Positions 49,601 through 59,536 of a DNA stretch of 64,000 nt are shown one piece after another; the first letter of the stretch is position 1; every line of letters begins with the position of its first letter. The notes beneath the pieces are model-generated. The model ran no database searches, was not told the origin of the DNA, and was given only the letters and a program-made list of their open reading frames with translations. Source of the DNA: Macrophomina tecta. Its lineage: Eukaryota > Ascomycota > Dothideomycetes > Botryosphaeriales > Botryosphaeriaceae. The stretch covers positions 1,240,001-1,304,000 of the forward strand of contig JAKSGN010000003.1 in assembly GCA_024180945.1 (NCBI GenBank), in the 5' to 3' direction. Made by a program: the position numbers and the translations under genes.

Positions 49601-51385
49601 CTGCTTTCTTCGTTGCCTTCTATTCTCTCATGGAAGTGGGACATCTGAAGAAAGGAGAATCCTGTCTCATTCATGCAGCCGCCGGTGGCGTTGGCCAAGC
49701 TGCTATTCAAATCGCAAAGTCACAAGGCGCTGAGATATTTGCCACCGTCTCCTCGGAAGAAAAGAGAGACCTCCTCATTAATGTGCACGGCATCTCGAAG
49801 GACCATATATTCTCTTCCAGGGACCTCTCCTTTGTCAAAGGCATTATGCGCATGACGCAGGGCCACGGCATCAACGTAATTCTCAATTCTCTGTCCGGAG
49901 AGGCGCTTCAGAGGTCTTGGGACTGCATTGCTCCATTCGGCCGTTTCGTGGAGATCGGAAGTCGCGACGTTTTCGCGAATGCCAAATTGAACATGGGTCC
50001 ATTCAGCAGGTCAGCAACGTTTACGGCCGTGGATTTGCATTGCATCGTCAACCTGGACCTCAAAACCACAGCTCGTATTCTGAACCACATGGTCGAGCTC
50101 TGGGAACAAGGCGAGATCAAACCGGCCACTCCGACTACGGTATACCCCTATTCTCAAGTCGAAGAAGCGTTCAGCCTTCTCCACCAAGGCAGCCATGTGG
50201 GAAAGGTCATCCTTACTGCAAGCGAGGATGACATTGTCAATATTATTCCCAAGCCGAGAGCTTCAACTAGACTTCGAGAGGATGCATCGTACGTTCTGAG
50301 CGGTGGCCTCAGTGGTCTGGGCCGAAGCATTGCCAAGTGGATGGCCCTACAGGGCGCGCAGAATCTGATCTTCTTGTCTCGGTCTGGAGCTTCGAGCGAT
50401 TCTGCCCAAGAGCTGATTGGAGATCTCAAGAGGATGAGCGTTCGTTGTGAGGTATTCGAGTGTGACGTTAGCGACGATGGAACGCTGCTGGCCGCACTGC
50501 GATCGTGCGAGGAATCCGGAATGCCGAAGATAGCAGGCGTAATACAGGGGGCTGCTCAGTTTAAGGTAAGCATCCTCTTGGGATGCTGGAAAAGTGTGGA
50601 GATGACTGACAAAATCTGCACAGAACTCCCCATTCGAATCCATGTCTCTCGAGGACTATCAGGCTACTCTGGCTCCAAAGGTCCGCGGCTCTTGGAACCT
50701 TCACGAGTACCTCCCGAAAGACCTTGAGTTCTTCATAATGCTTTCCGGCAATAACTCTGTTCTCGGCGCCAAACAGCAGGCAAATTACGCCGCAGCAAAC
50801 ACGTATCAAGATGCTCTGGCGCATTATCGTCGGGCTCGCGGCTTGCCCGCTACCACTTTGGACCTCGGAAATGTCTTCTCAGTAGGATCCACGGCTACCA
50901 ACCGCGAGACGCTCAACCCCAACCCGCTGTTCTTTTTCCCGGATGATGACAGCGGTATACAGGAAGAGCAATTCCTCGCTCTGATCGAATACCACATCGA
51001 TAAGCAACGAGCCACCGCACCTGTGGCGGAGCCGCAGGTTGCAGTGGGCTTGCCATGTGCTGTGGACTTCCGAGGAAGAGGCGTACCGGAGCCTGCATTC
51101 CTGAGGACGCCGCTATTCACGCATCTGCGTTCAAGCGCTGCGGTCGGTACCGCTGCTGGTGGTGCGGACAGCGATAGTGATCGACTGTCGATCAGGACGA
51201 ATTCCACGAGAACGACGAGGAGGCGGAGAACTACGGTGTCGAGGAGAAACGTTCCGACTGAAGGTGATGAGGATGACAAAATGTCGATTAGAAGCGCATC
51301 CACTTGGAGGAGCTCGTCAACGTGGAGGAGTTCATGGGGAAGGCGGAGACCTGGGTCGATGAGAACCGTCTCAGCCGGACTGTGA
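43677..51385 (+). CDS. Highly reducing type I polyketide synthase, catalytically degenerate, ACP absent
   Basis: Exons are 43677-44297, 44346-44407, 44460-46107, 46161-49206, 49256-50565 and 50624-51385 (2,482 residues). All five introns are 48-58 bp with consensus ends. Order: KS, AT, DH, C-methyltransferase, ER, KR. KS has DTACSSS (C186), EAHGLG and KANHGHL. AT has GHSTGE (about 647) but lacks the whole segment with the YHSHHM-type motif around residue 690. DH has WLKDYKITG near 907-915, with Tyr in place of the catalytic His; its Asp motif HPATLD is kept. The methyltransferase has VCEVGAGTGGAT near 1387, and ER has HAAAGGVGQ near 1932. KR keeps Tyr2284 but has Gly2271 where the catalytic Ser belongs. 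After KR, a basic Ser/Arg/Trp-rich tail replaces the ACP. The ATG at 43677 was chosen because an upstream in-frame codon at 43605 is GTG. No stop or frameshift breaks the spliced frame, but conventional polyketide synthesis looks impossible. Confidence 0.88.
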
Positions 51386-52431
51386 ACACTACAGACAGCG
51401 TATCACGCCATCTGATTCATGGGCCTGATCTGCGTGGATGGTCTTGGGTTTCTTGGCGCTGTCAAACCTCACATGTTCGCGAACGAGCTTGCCGCCTAGG
51501 TGCAGATGCTCGCTGTAGAGTCATGTCGCAATCAGAGAAATCGTCAAAGACGAGCTTGTTGTTTGACGGTGCAGTGTAATTACTCACCGACGCGGCGGTC
51601 AGCTTCCGGAATTGCATACTGCAATTGGCAATCATTGTCCTCGGGAAAGTTTCCATATGAGCGCCGCGGTTAGACGCCTAAAAGGCTACACTCTTCGTGA
51701 CGCCCGGCAACAATAGCACAACGTTTCTGATTGGAGAAGCTAGATGGATCAGGAAGTGGGATGCGAGAGAGGCGAAACAATGGGATACTGCACTCAATTC
51801 TGAACGTGAATTCCTATTGATATTCCCGTATCTAAATCCGCTTCGCTACCACAAACGTCAGAAACCTTGATATTTGCGGAACTTCTTGCTTAGGAGAGTC
51901 AAGATCAGTCACACCTGCCTCAAGACGTTCGGTCGGATTGTGTACTAGCAGGGTTAACATGCGAGTTGACGGCTGAAGAGGCTTGCAAAGCAAGAAGTGA
52001 ACCATCTGAATGGGTTCACTGATGGTCGACGGCCATGGTCTACTCAAGATCACGCAAGATAAAAGACCCCAATCAGACTTCAGACAGACCAGCTTTAGAC
52101 TGCGCGCCCCGGCCTGACGGGCATCAAAATCTAAGGCCAAGTTTCACAGGATCCATGAGCGTGATATTGGCGTGGATGTCGTGTCCTGACATCATGGTAG
52201 CGAGGGGCTACGGGAGCTCCGATTTTCGCTGTCGACTTCCACGACGGGAATTGCGAGCTGAGAGTCAGCCCACCAAGGGAGTATCTGACTCGGCAAGTTA
52301 TTCCTGCAACGCTTGTGCATTCCTCAAATGCCGCCATTCGTCGAAGCCGAGAGAAAGTAGAGAAAATGCCTCCGTTTTCTCCACCCCGTACTCTGTAGCT
52401 TTTACTCCAGCTCGGTTCTCCGCCCCAAACA

Positions 52432-52447
52432 CCCCCCCCCCCCCCCC
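52432..52447. repeat. Homopolymer C tract
   Basis: Sixteen consecutive C are followed by four G. Length may vary by replication slippage or sequencing error. Confidence 0.85.
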
Positions 52448-53635
52448 GGGGACACCCACCCACCAACGCGCATATGCAGAGCCAAAACCAACGACTTCCG
52501 CTGCCCGCCCCAAGGACGAAGCTCAACAGCGTCTCGTTGATGCATGTGAGAACGAGAGGGCGCTTGCCGGGCAGCCAGTCGCGCCGGCCACGTGTGGTGC
52601 AGGGCGGCGTTCTCATTACCTAATGGGTACGCAAGCTTCGCAGCGGATTGGATGCCAACGGGCGGCGGTCCCTGTACAACGACGAGTTTTACAGCAGGGA
52701 GAAAAAGTTCTTTCACACGGGCACCTTGCTGGATGAAGCAACAGACTGACACAACTACATGCAAAAGGCGCAGCGGGCAACGGCGCGGTGCGGTGCGGAA
52801 GATCGCGATCGTCAGGTACCAGCGAAATGCCGGCTCTAGAACGGCGTGCTCCAGGCGTTCCCGGGCAGAAAGTAACGCAGGTGGATACTGTTGCAACCCG
52901 CGCAGAGGCGGGCATGGGTCTTGCGGCAGCACTAGAGGAATGGTTACTGTGGAAGGTGTGGGCTTTGTGGAGGAGACCGTGGGCCAGACTGTGCGTGTAG
53001 GCCGACGACAACCGCTTGGGTAGGAGGCCGCCGACGACAACGACGACGACAGAAGCATGAGTGGGCATCTGGGTGCATCGTGAAACTGGGACACGCGGTG
53101 ACCGGGCTGGCGCTGGGCTGGTACTGGCACGCGTGTTGACGTGTCCACAGCACAGCGGCATTTGTTGGCAGGGCCCGTTGACGATCTCATGGAAGGAGAG
53201 AAGGAGGGAGGAAATGAAGAGGGCGCAATGAAGGGGGTGTCGCAATGTAAGAGCGGGATTGCTCAGGGTGTGGCTATTCTGAGCGGCTGTGGCGGAGGCA
53301 TTGACGCGACATTGCACACGAGTTGCGCGGTATTTGCAACGGTCTGGAACCAGGAGACGAGCATCGTGAAGTGCTCACCGGTGGTTATGAGCACGTTGGC
53401 AGTGGTCACAGCGGCAGCCTTTCCCATTGGAGGCCCGTCATGAGGGGATCATGAAGGTGTCAGCTTCGTGTCTGGTGAGCCCGGCGGGCCCACCCAGATC
53501 ACACGGGCAGATGTGTTTTGAGCCGCAGCGAAGCGGCAGGCATGTCGCAGGGCGCGGCAGCAGATCGCTTCACGATGCTCGCCAGCGACATCGGCCAGGG
53601 CCGAGCGGTCGCACCGGTCAACACGACAATGGCAG

Positions 53636-53672
53636 GGCGGCGGCGGCGGCGGCGGCGGCGGCAGGCAGGCAG
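53636..53672. repeat. GGC trinucleotide and GGCA/GACA microsatellite
   Basis: About nine GGC units grade into ggca and gaca units. It lies outside any supported gene. Confidence 0.85.
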
Positions 53673-54619
53673 ACAGACAGACGGCCGACGAGACGGGCAG
53701 CAGGGCGGCGATCGGTGCAAGCAAGCAGAGCGTGCTCGATCAATGGGCGGGCGAGGTTTGCGCAGGTGGGGACGGATCTGATGCGATGTGAGGGCGAACT
53801 TGGCCGCGGCGCACCACCGCGAGGAAATTTTTTCTAGAAGCGCCGGCTGGCTAGCCCAGTCAGTGCTGTCGTTACTAAGAGAAACGCACTGTGTCTGACC
53901 CGGGCCACGCTGCCCGTCGCGGCTGAAAACTTCGTGCTGCTTGCGCCATTATTGGCATGCACGGTGCCCGCCTGCGTCACCGTCGCCATCGCTGTTCTGC
54001 TACGGCGGCGGCGGTGCTCGCGGCGGCGCTCGCGGCTGCGCTGGGCGAACCGGCAGGGCTCCGAGGAGATGGGCGCGCGTCTGGAGAAGCTGGCGTGCGA
54101 AACTGCGGGGAAGCGCCCAATGGCGGGCAGCGGCGCGGTGTCAGGCGATGGGAACACGGCGGTGGGCGATGGTGCGATGGGCGCGGAGTCATCTCTGAGG
54201 TCACTGGACGGGCATCGAGACCGGGGGCGTCGCGGGAAGCAGTGCGGGAAGCGCACAGGGCTCGAGAATAGGAGCAAATTGGCGCCGGCATTCGGCCATG
54301 CGAACAGGGGCACCGCATTTTCTGGCGCCAGCGTCATCATGGCGCTGGTCATGAGAATTCTTTTGCCAGTGCTCGAACCGCCTAGTACCTTTTTTTTCCC
54401 CCCTACATAAGCCCCCGCGAGCCGCACCCCACGGCGAAGATTCTGTCTTTGAGATATCCTATCCTGACCGAGAGGACTATGTTCAATCCCACACCCCGCT
54501 TGCGCCAACTGATCCAACACAAGACGCTATCTTGAGCGCTTGCCCCAGATCGTCCGCAACGACCTACCCAATCCGGCCATTCTGTCACTCCACTACCACA
54601 TCCCTTTGCACCCGCAGCA

Positions 54620-55948
54620 ATGCCCGGCATTCTCCACTTCCCCATGCCCAAGAGGTCCGACTCCTCGTCGCCTCCACCCTACGACCTCGATCCCCACGAC
54701 TCCAAGATCTTCTCCAAGGTCATCAAGCGCGCCACCTCGCCCAACCGTGCCAACATGGACGCGTTCAAGCGCCACAGCCTGGTCGGCCGCCACAAGAACG
54801 AGAGGAAGAGCGCCACCAAGCTGGACTCCGCAAAGCCCGCCAAGATGGACCTCCTCGTTGAATCCCCGCCGATCGTGCTGTACAACTCGCCTCAGAACTC
54901 CACTGGCGCCATCTTCTCTGGTCAGCTCAAGGTTGACATTGTCGAGCCCGAGGTCGTCTTCGACAAGTTCTACATGAAACTCCTGGCCACCACCACCACC
55001 AAGGAGCCCGTCGTGAAGCAGTGCCACGACTGCGCCTCGCAAACCACCGAACTGAAGAAGTGGACCTTCAACCAGGGTCAGCTCCTCCTGACCAGAGGCG
55101 AGCACCAATTCCCCTTCAGCTACTTGGTTCCCGGCCACCTACCCGCTTCCACCAACAATCCCCTCGTTCACCTCGAATACCGTCTTGCGGCCGAGGCTGT
55201 CACTTCCACAGGCGAAGTTATTACGTTCGACCGTACCATCAACATCAAGCGTGCCATTCTCCCGGCCAACGACAAGCACTCCGTCCGCATCTTCCCTCCC
55301 ACCAACTTGACGGCCTCTGTTACGCTCCCCAACGTTGTCCACCCAATTGGGGACTTCAACGTCGAGATGCGCATGTCTGGCCTCGTGGAGGAGAAGAGGG
55401 ACAAGTCGACCACTCGCTGGAAGCTCCGCAAGCTCAACTGGCGCATCGAGGAGCACACCAAGTTCATCTCTCCCGCTTGCCCCAAGCATCTCTCCAAAGT
55501 AGGCGGTGAAGGCAAGGGTATTTCCCACGAGGACACCCGCGTCATCGGTTCGGACGACGTCAAGACTGGTTGGAAGACGGATATCCAAAACGATGAGATT
55601 GAAGTCGAGTTCCAGGCCATGGTCAATCCACTCCTCAACCCCGCTTGCGATGTTCAGGCCGAGAACGGATTAGAGGTTAGGCACAACCTTGTCGTCGAGA
55701 TGGTTGTTGCCGAAGAGTGGGCCCCGGACAACAAGCCCACTCAGGTCACCCCCACCGGTGCCGCACGCGTCCTGCGGACCCAATTCAACCTGGTCCTTAC
55801 CGAGAGAGCTGGCCTCGGAATCTCGTGGGACGAGGAGCAGCCGCCAGTCTACGAGGATGTCTGCGACTACTCGCCTCCAACATACACCGAGGAGTTGGCT
55901 TGCCGCCCTTCCGGCGAGATTGAGCGGCTATCGCTGAACCACTCGTAA
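54620..55948 (+). CDS. LDB19/ART-type alpha-arrestin, ubiquitin ligase adaptor
   Basis: This 442-residue single-exon gene encodes a cytosolic adaptor of the alpha-arrestin family. Such proteins recruit the Nedd4-type ligase (Rsp5 in yeast, HulA in Aspergillus) to plasma-membrane transporters for ubiquitination and endocytosis. The arrestin fold spans about residues 75-395; the LDB19-like core begins with ESPPIVLYNSPQNSTGAIFSGQL and continues through paired beta-sandwich segments (for example FPFSYLVPGHLPAS). Three PPxY motifs for WW domains are present: PPPY at 18-21, PPVY at 408-411 and PPTY at 419-422. The ATG at 54620 is favoured by its gcagcaATGcc context and full domain coverage. The closest named relative is yeast Ldb19/Art1; the exact orthologue cannot be fixed here. 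Its GC composition and codon use match the other intact genes. Confidence 0.9.
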   Translation: MPGILHFPMPKRSDSSSPPPYDLDPHDSKIFSKVIKRATSPNRANMDAFKRHSLVGRHKNERKSATKLDSAKPAKMDLLVESPPIVLYNSPQNSTGAIFSGQLKVDIVEPEVVFDKFYMKLLATTTTKEPVVKQCHDCASQTTELKKWTFNQGQLLLTRGEHQFPFSYLVPGHLPASTNNPLVHLEYRLAAEAVTSTGEVITFDRTINIKRAILPANDKHSVRIFPPTNLTASVTLPNVVHPIGDFNVEMRMSGLVEEKRDKSTTRWKLRKLNWRIEEHTKFISPACPKHLSKVGGEGKGISHEDTRVIGSDDVKTGWKTDIQNDEIEVEFQAMVNPLLNPACDVQAENGLEVRHNLVVEMVVAEEWAPDNKPTQVTPTGAARVLRTQFNLVLTERAGLGISWDEEQPPVYEDVCDYSPPTYTEELACRPSGEIERLSLNHS

Positions 55949-57265
55949 TATACCCCGCCTATCGTTCAACATATTTGAGACGCGGCCACGAATTTCCTTT
56001 GTGCTTTTCATTCTATTGCATGAACTCAGGGTGGATGCGGAGGATATACCCAAGCATGCCACGGATTGGCAGCTCATTGATTGGTCGTCATTTTACTGGA
56101 GTTTGAAGGAACCAAAAAGCATTGTTTACATGGCTTGAAGGGATAGAATGAGCCGGCAGGATTGTATCAACTGAATATGGATTGGCATTTAGAATAACGG
56201 GCATCCGTACCAATACCCAAAGCTGCTTCAAAAAAAAAAAAAAAAAAGCATGCAACCAATATACACTAATCTCAACTTCGAGCCAACTCTTTTTTCTTGA
56301 GATGTGATGCGCAATTCGAGAACGGATGATAGTTTACGGTTTAGGGCGCCAGCTGACTCGTAGCTGCCAGCCACCTGGACCTTTTCTTAAAAGAGACATC
56401 TGAACTCAGGCACTCTCAATATGACATGAGTCTACTGCTCGGGCCTGAAGCAGCGCGGGCACGGGTGTGACAAAAGACTTCATCTGCGGCCAATCCTCCG
56501 ATGTAGCTCACCCAGCGACAAGCAACCACCATAGCAAAGCGTTAAGAAAATTCAAAGCCTGCGGACTATTATGGACTCCTTAAGACTGTTCGTTGCTGCT
56601 TATCTAAAGATCTTAGTAGCGTATTTGGGGTGTTGAAGCAGCCCGACGCGTTCCAAGAAGTTGTGGCCGCGGATGGAGCCTTCCGTCACCCCCGTGCGGG
56701 CAAACTGTCCGTATGTGCATAGGCGAGACAATTAGTCCGAGCGGTAGAGGACGGCGGCAACGCCGAGCGTCTGTGGATGTGAAGGCTGAACTAGACGCAA
56801 AAGCCGCTGAAAAATATGGCACAAGGGTCTAACACCTGTCGTTATGCTCTGTGAGCGATTCAGCCGCAAGGAAAGCGCCGAGCCAAGGTTACCGCTCGGT
56901 GAAAACTCGGAACTCCAAGGTAGCATCGCATTGAAGAAAAACGCTGTTGGCGCCACGAGGAGTGGAGCGCAGAATGCTACGGAGCGCCCGTCGTTGGAGT
57001 GAAGGACCTGGCAGAAATTTTGAGTGTGGCAAAAGGAGGTATGAGGTGAGGTTGTCGGATGCCGGGGAAGATCCGCTGCCTACTGAAGATCCCGATGACG
57101 GTAGCGCAGTCCAGATGCCGAGCCCTGCCGCTCGGGCATCCTAGCAAGCGCGCCGCTTTGTTTGCAGGTGTCTTGGCGTGTTTGCACTCCAGAAGTTTCC
57201 TTGCGCGCTCTGCCGCACCCAGCTCCACGCAGCTGCAATCCCTACCCCAGCAGACCCCCGCCGAG
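55949..57265. other. Intergenic region between the arrestin and Prp19 genes
   Basis: About 1.3 kb has no supportable gene. It contains an 18-base A run at 56230-56247. Small open frames on the minus strand (56613-56956) have no recognisable features. It presumably holds the arrestin 3' end and the Prp19 promoter. Confidence 0.6.
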
Positions 57266-58898
57266 ATGTTGTGCGCAAGTAAGAGCAGCGCCTTCTCCCT
57301 TCAATTGCTGCTGCTGATCATTCTCCAGTCTCCGGTGAAGCGCCGCAGGTCCCTGTCGCGTCCAAGAAAAGCGGTTCGTCCATCTCGAAGCTCCCTCAAG
57401 ACGCGCACCAGCTCACACCTCCCGCAGGAAACGTCTTTGAGAGGCGGCTCATCGAATCATACATTGCCGAGCATGGCACCGATCCCGTCAACGGCGAAGA
57501 GCTCAGTACCGACGACCTTGTTGAGCTCAGGACCCAGCGCGTCGTTCGCCCGCGTCCTCCGACCCTCACCTCTATTCCCTCCCTCCTCGCAACCTTCCAG
57601 AATGAATGGGACGCTGTTGCCCTTGAGACGTATCAACTGAAGCAGCAGCTCGCACAAACCCGCCAGGAACTCAGCACTGCTCTGTATCAACATGACGCCG
57701 CCGTCCGCGTGATTGCGCGGTTAACGCGTGAGAGGGACGAGGCTCGCGATGCACTGTCTCGTATCAGCGTGAGCGCAGGTGGCGCACCTGCTGGAGACGC
57801 GATGCAGGTGGACAGCGCAGGCCTGCCGGACGATATTACGGCTAAGATCGACCAAACACACCAGCAGTATGTTACCATACGTCGTCCCGCTAAAGAACGA
57901 GCTGACTATGCCCAGACTATCTGCCACGCGGAGGAAGCGACCAATTCCGGATGGCTGGGCCACGGCTGATACCATTCAATCCTTCGACACCATTTCCGAG
58001 GCGGAGCCTATGTACCCCGGCGGCAAGACGCTCGCTCTCGACAAGTCTGGTGACCTTGCGCTTCTTGGCGGGAAGGGTGGCGCCGCTGGAGTTTTCTCGA
58101 TATCTCAGAAGCAGGTGGTTCAGCCGCTGAAGGCCGGCGGCAGCGTCACTGCTGGCGCCTGGTATAACGACAGGCCCATTGTTGCTACGTCGACAGGCGC
58201 GGTCAAGGTCTTTGAGAACGGCGCCGAGGTTGCTCAGATCGGGTCTCACGCGGGAGCTGCGACCTCTCTTTCCATTCATCCCTGCGGGGACATTCTAGCT
58301 TCGACGGGCGTGGACAAGAGCTACGTTCTCTACGACCTGGCCAGCAACCAACAGCTTACCCAAGTCTTCACCGATGCTGGTATGTACCTTCTGACTCGGG
58401 GCTCTGGAAATCAGCTAATCTCATTTTCATATAGAACTCCTCTGCAGCGGATTCCATCCGGACGGTCACCTGTTTGCTGCAGGTGGCAGGGACGGTCAAA
58501 TCAAGGTCTTCGACGTCAAGACTGGCGAGAGCATGGCTACCTTCGACGTTGGAGGTCCCCTTCAGACTATCGCATTCTCGGAGAACGGCACGTGGTTGGC
58601 GGCTGTAGTGCAGGCAGAGACGACGGTCCAAATCTGGGATTTGCGCAAGGCGGCGAGCATCAAGACGCTGGACATCGGCAGCACGGTCGAGAGCGTGCAG
58701 TGGGATTATACAGGGCAATTCCTCGCTGCGGCAGGAACGGGCAGCGTGGCGGTCCAGCACTATGCGAAGTCATCTAAGAGCTGGTCGGAACCGTTCAGGA
58801 AAGCCATCGCTGCCACAGCAGTGCAGTGGGGAGCCTCGGCGCAGTCACTGGTCGCGCTCACGGCCGAAGGAGGACTTGCCGTTCTGGGGTCCGGTTAG
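57266..58898 (+). CDS. PRP19: Pre-mRNA-processing factor 19 (U-box E3 ubiquitin ligase, NineTeen complex)
   Basis: This is the core subunit of the spliceosomal NineTeen complex, a nuclear E3 ligase needed for spliceosome activation. Exons are 57266-57278, 57329-57373, 57428-57866, 57916-58379 and 58435-58898 (474 residues, near the usual fungal length). Introns are 49-55 bp; the second has an atypical GTTCGT donor, but its removal restores SKKSGNVFERRLIE. The U-box covers residues about 1-57 (MLCAISGEAP, then YIAEHGTDPVNGEELSTDDLVEL). A coiled-coil tetramerisation segment follows at about 75-130 (LKQQLAQTRQELSTALYQHDAAVRVIARL). TRRKRPIPDGW links to a C-terminal WD40 propeller (about 180-474). 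The first exon is only 13 nt, so automatic annotation can easily miss the true start. Confidence 0.95.
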
Positions 58899-59536
58899 AG
58901 GGACTATCAAGCAGGTGCGAGGGTTTTGGGTTGGCGTCATGTGTATAATATTGGGCAGATGCATAGTGCGCGCAGACGAAAGCGAGCAAAAAGACTGGAA
59001 TGACATCACTGAGCAGTGGTTCTGGCGGTTCGTGCCGCGTGGTCCTGTTATGCACTAATTCCACCCTCAACCTTTCCAGGCGCTGGCGCGACGGCCCAGC
59101 TGGACAAAAGCCCAAGATATCCGCTCGGCCCTTGCTGCCATAGTCGCTGTGCTTGCAGGCGGGAAGGAGGAAGCGCACTTTCCGAGGAAGTACCGGCAGC
59201 GGCTCCCAGACATCAGCGGCACCCGACAGGTGAGTCTTCCGACTGCTCGCAGCGCCCACCGCATTGCAAAAATTCACACTCGCAGTGCTCGCAGTCTCCA
59301 GCGCCGGCGCGTATCGAGGGAGACGGCTTCCGGGTGTCAGCTTGCTAAAGCCCGAGTGACCGAGTTGGCCCCGGGCCTCTAAATCACAATACCTCATTAA
59401 TCCGCCACCAAGCATCGCCGGCCGCATTGGCGCTGCGGGAGCCGCCTCCTCACGCCCTCTACCACGCCCACCCCCGCCAACCACCTCTCCCCCCCACCAG
59501 TACCTCGCCGCGACTGCGCTTTCCGTGGTCTCGAGC
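58899..59536. other. Intergenic region between the Prp19 and RING genes
   Basis: This 638-bp stretch has no supportable gene. Pyrimidine-rich DNA with many CCCACC and CCAC blocks lies at 59440-59515, directly before the next start codon, and is a likely promoter or leader segment. Confidence 0.6.

Larger units (their letters stand above)
51386..54619. other. 3.2-kb region without a supportable gene
   Basis: Several long open frames exist on both strands (for example 52035-52736 + and 53834-54520 -), but they overlap one another, are rich in Arg, Pro and Ala, and resemble no family. They look like products of high GC. The region holds a 16-base C run at 52432-52447 and a GGC/GGCA microsatellite at about 53636-53672. 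The last few hundred bases should contain the arrestin promoter and leader. No PKS acyl-carrier motif was found in the part following the PKS stop. Confidence 0.6.

Noticed and set aside
52035..53317. Overlapping long open frames on both strands at 52,035-53,317
   Set aside because: They overlap each other, are rich in Arg, Pro and Ala, cross a poly-C run and resemble no family. They are expected by chance in GC-rich DNA.
53834..54520. 228-codon minus-strand open frame
   Set aside because: Low-complexity, Arg/Ser/Pro-rich, no recognisable motif, and it covers the likely promoter of the arrestin gene.
55949..57265. 5S rRNA or tRNA genes in the spacers
   Set aside because: I looked for A/B-box-like and 5S-like sequence in the intergenic regions and saw nothing convincing. 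A covariance-model scan would be decisive.
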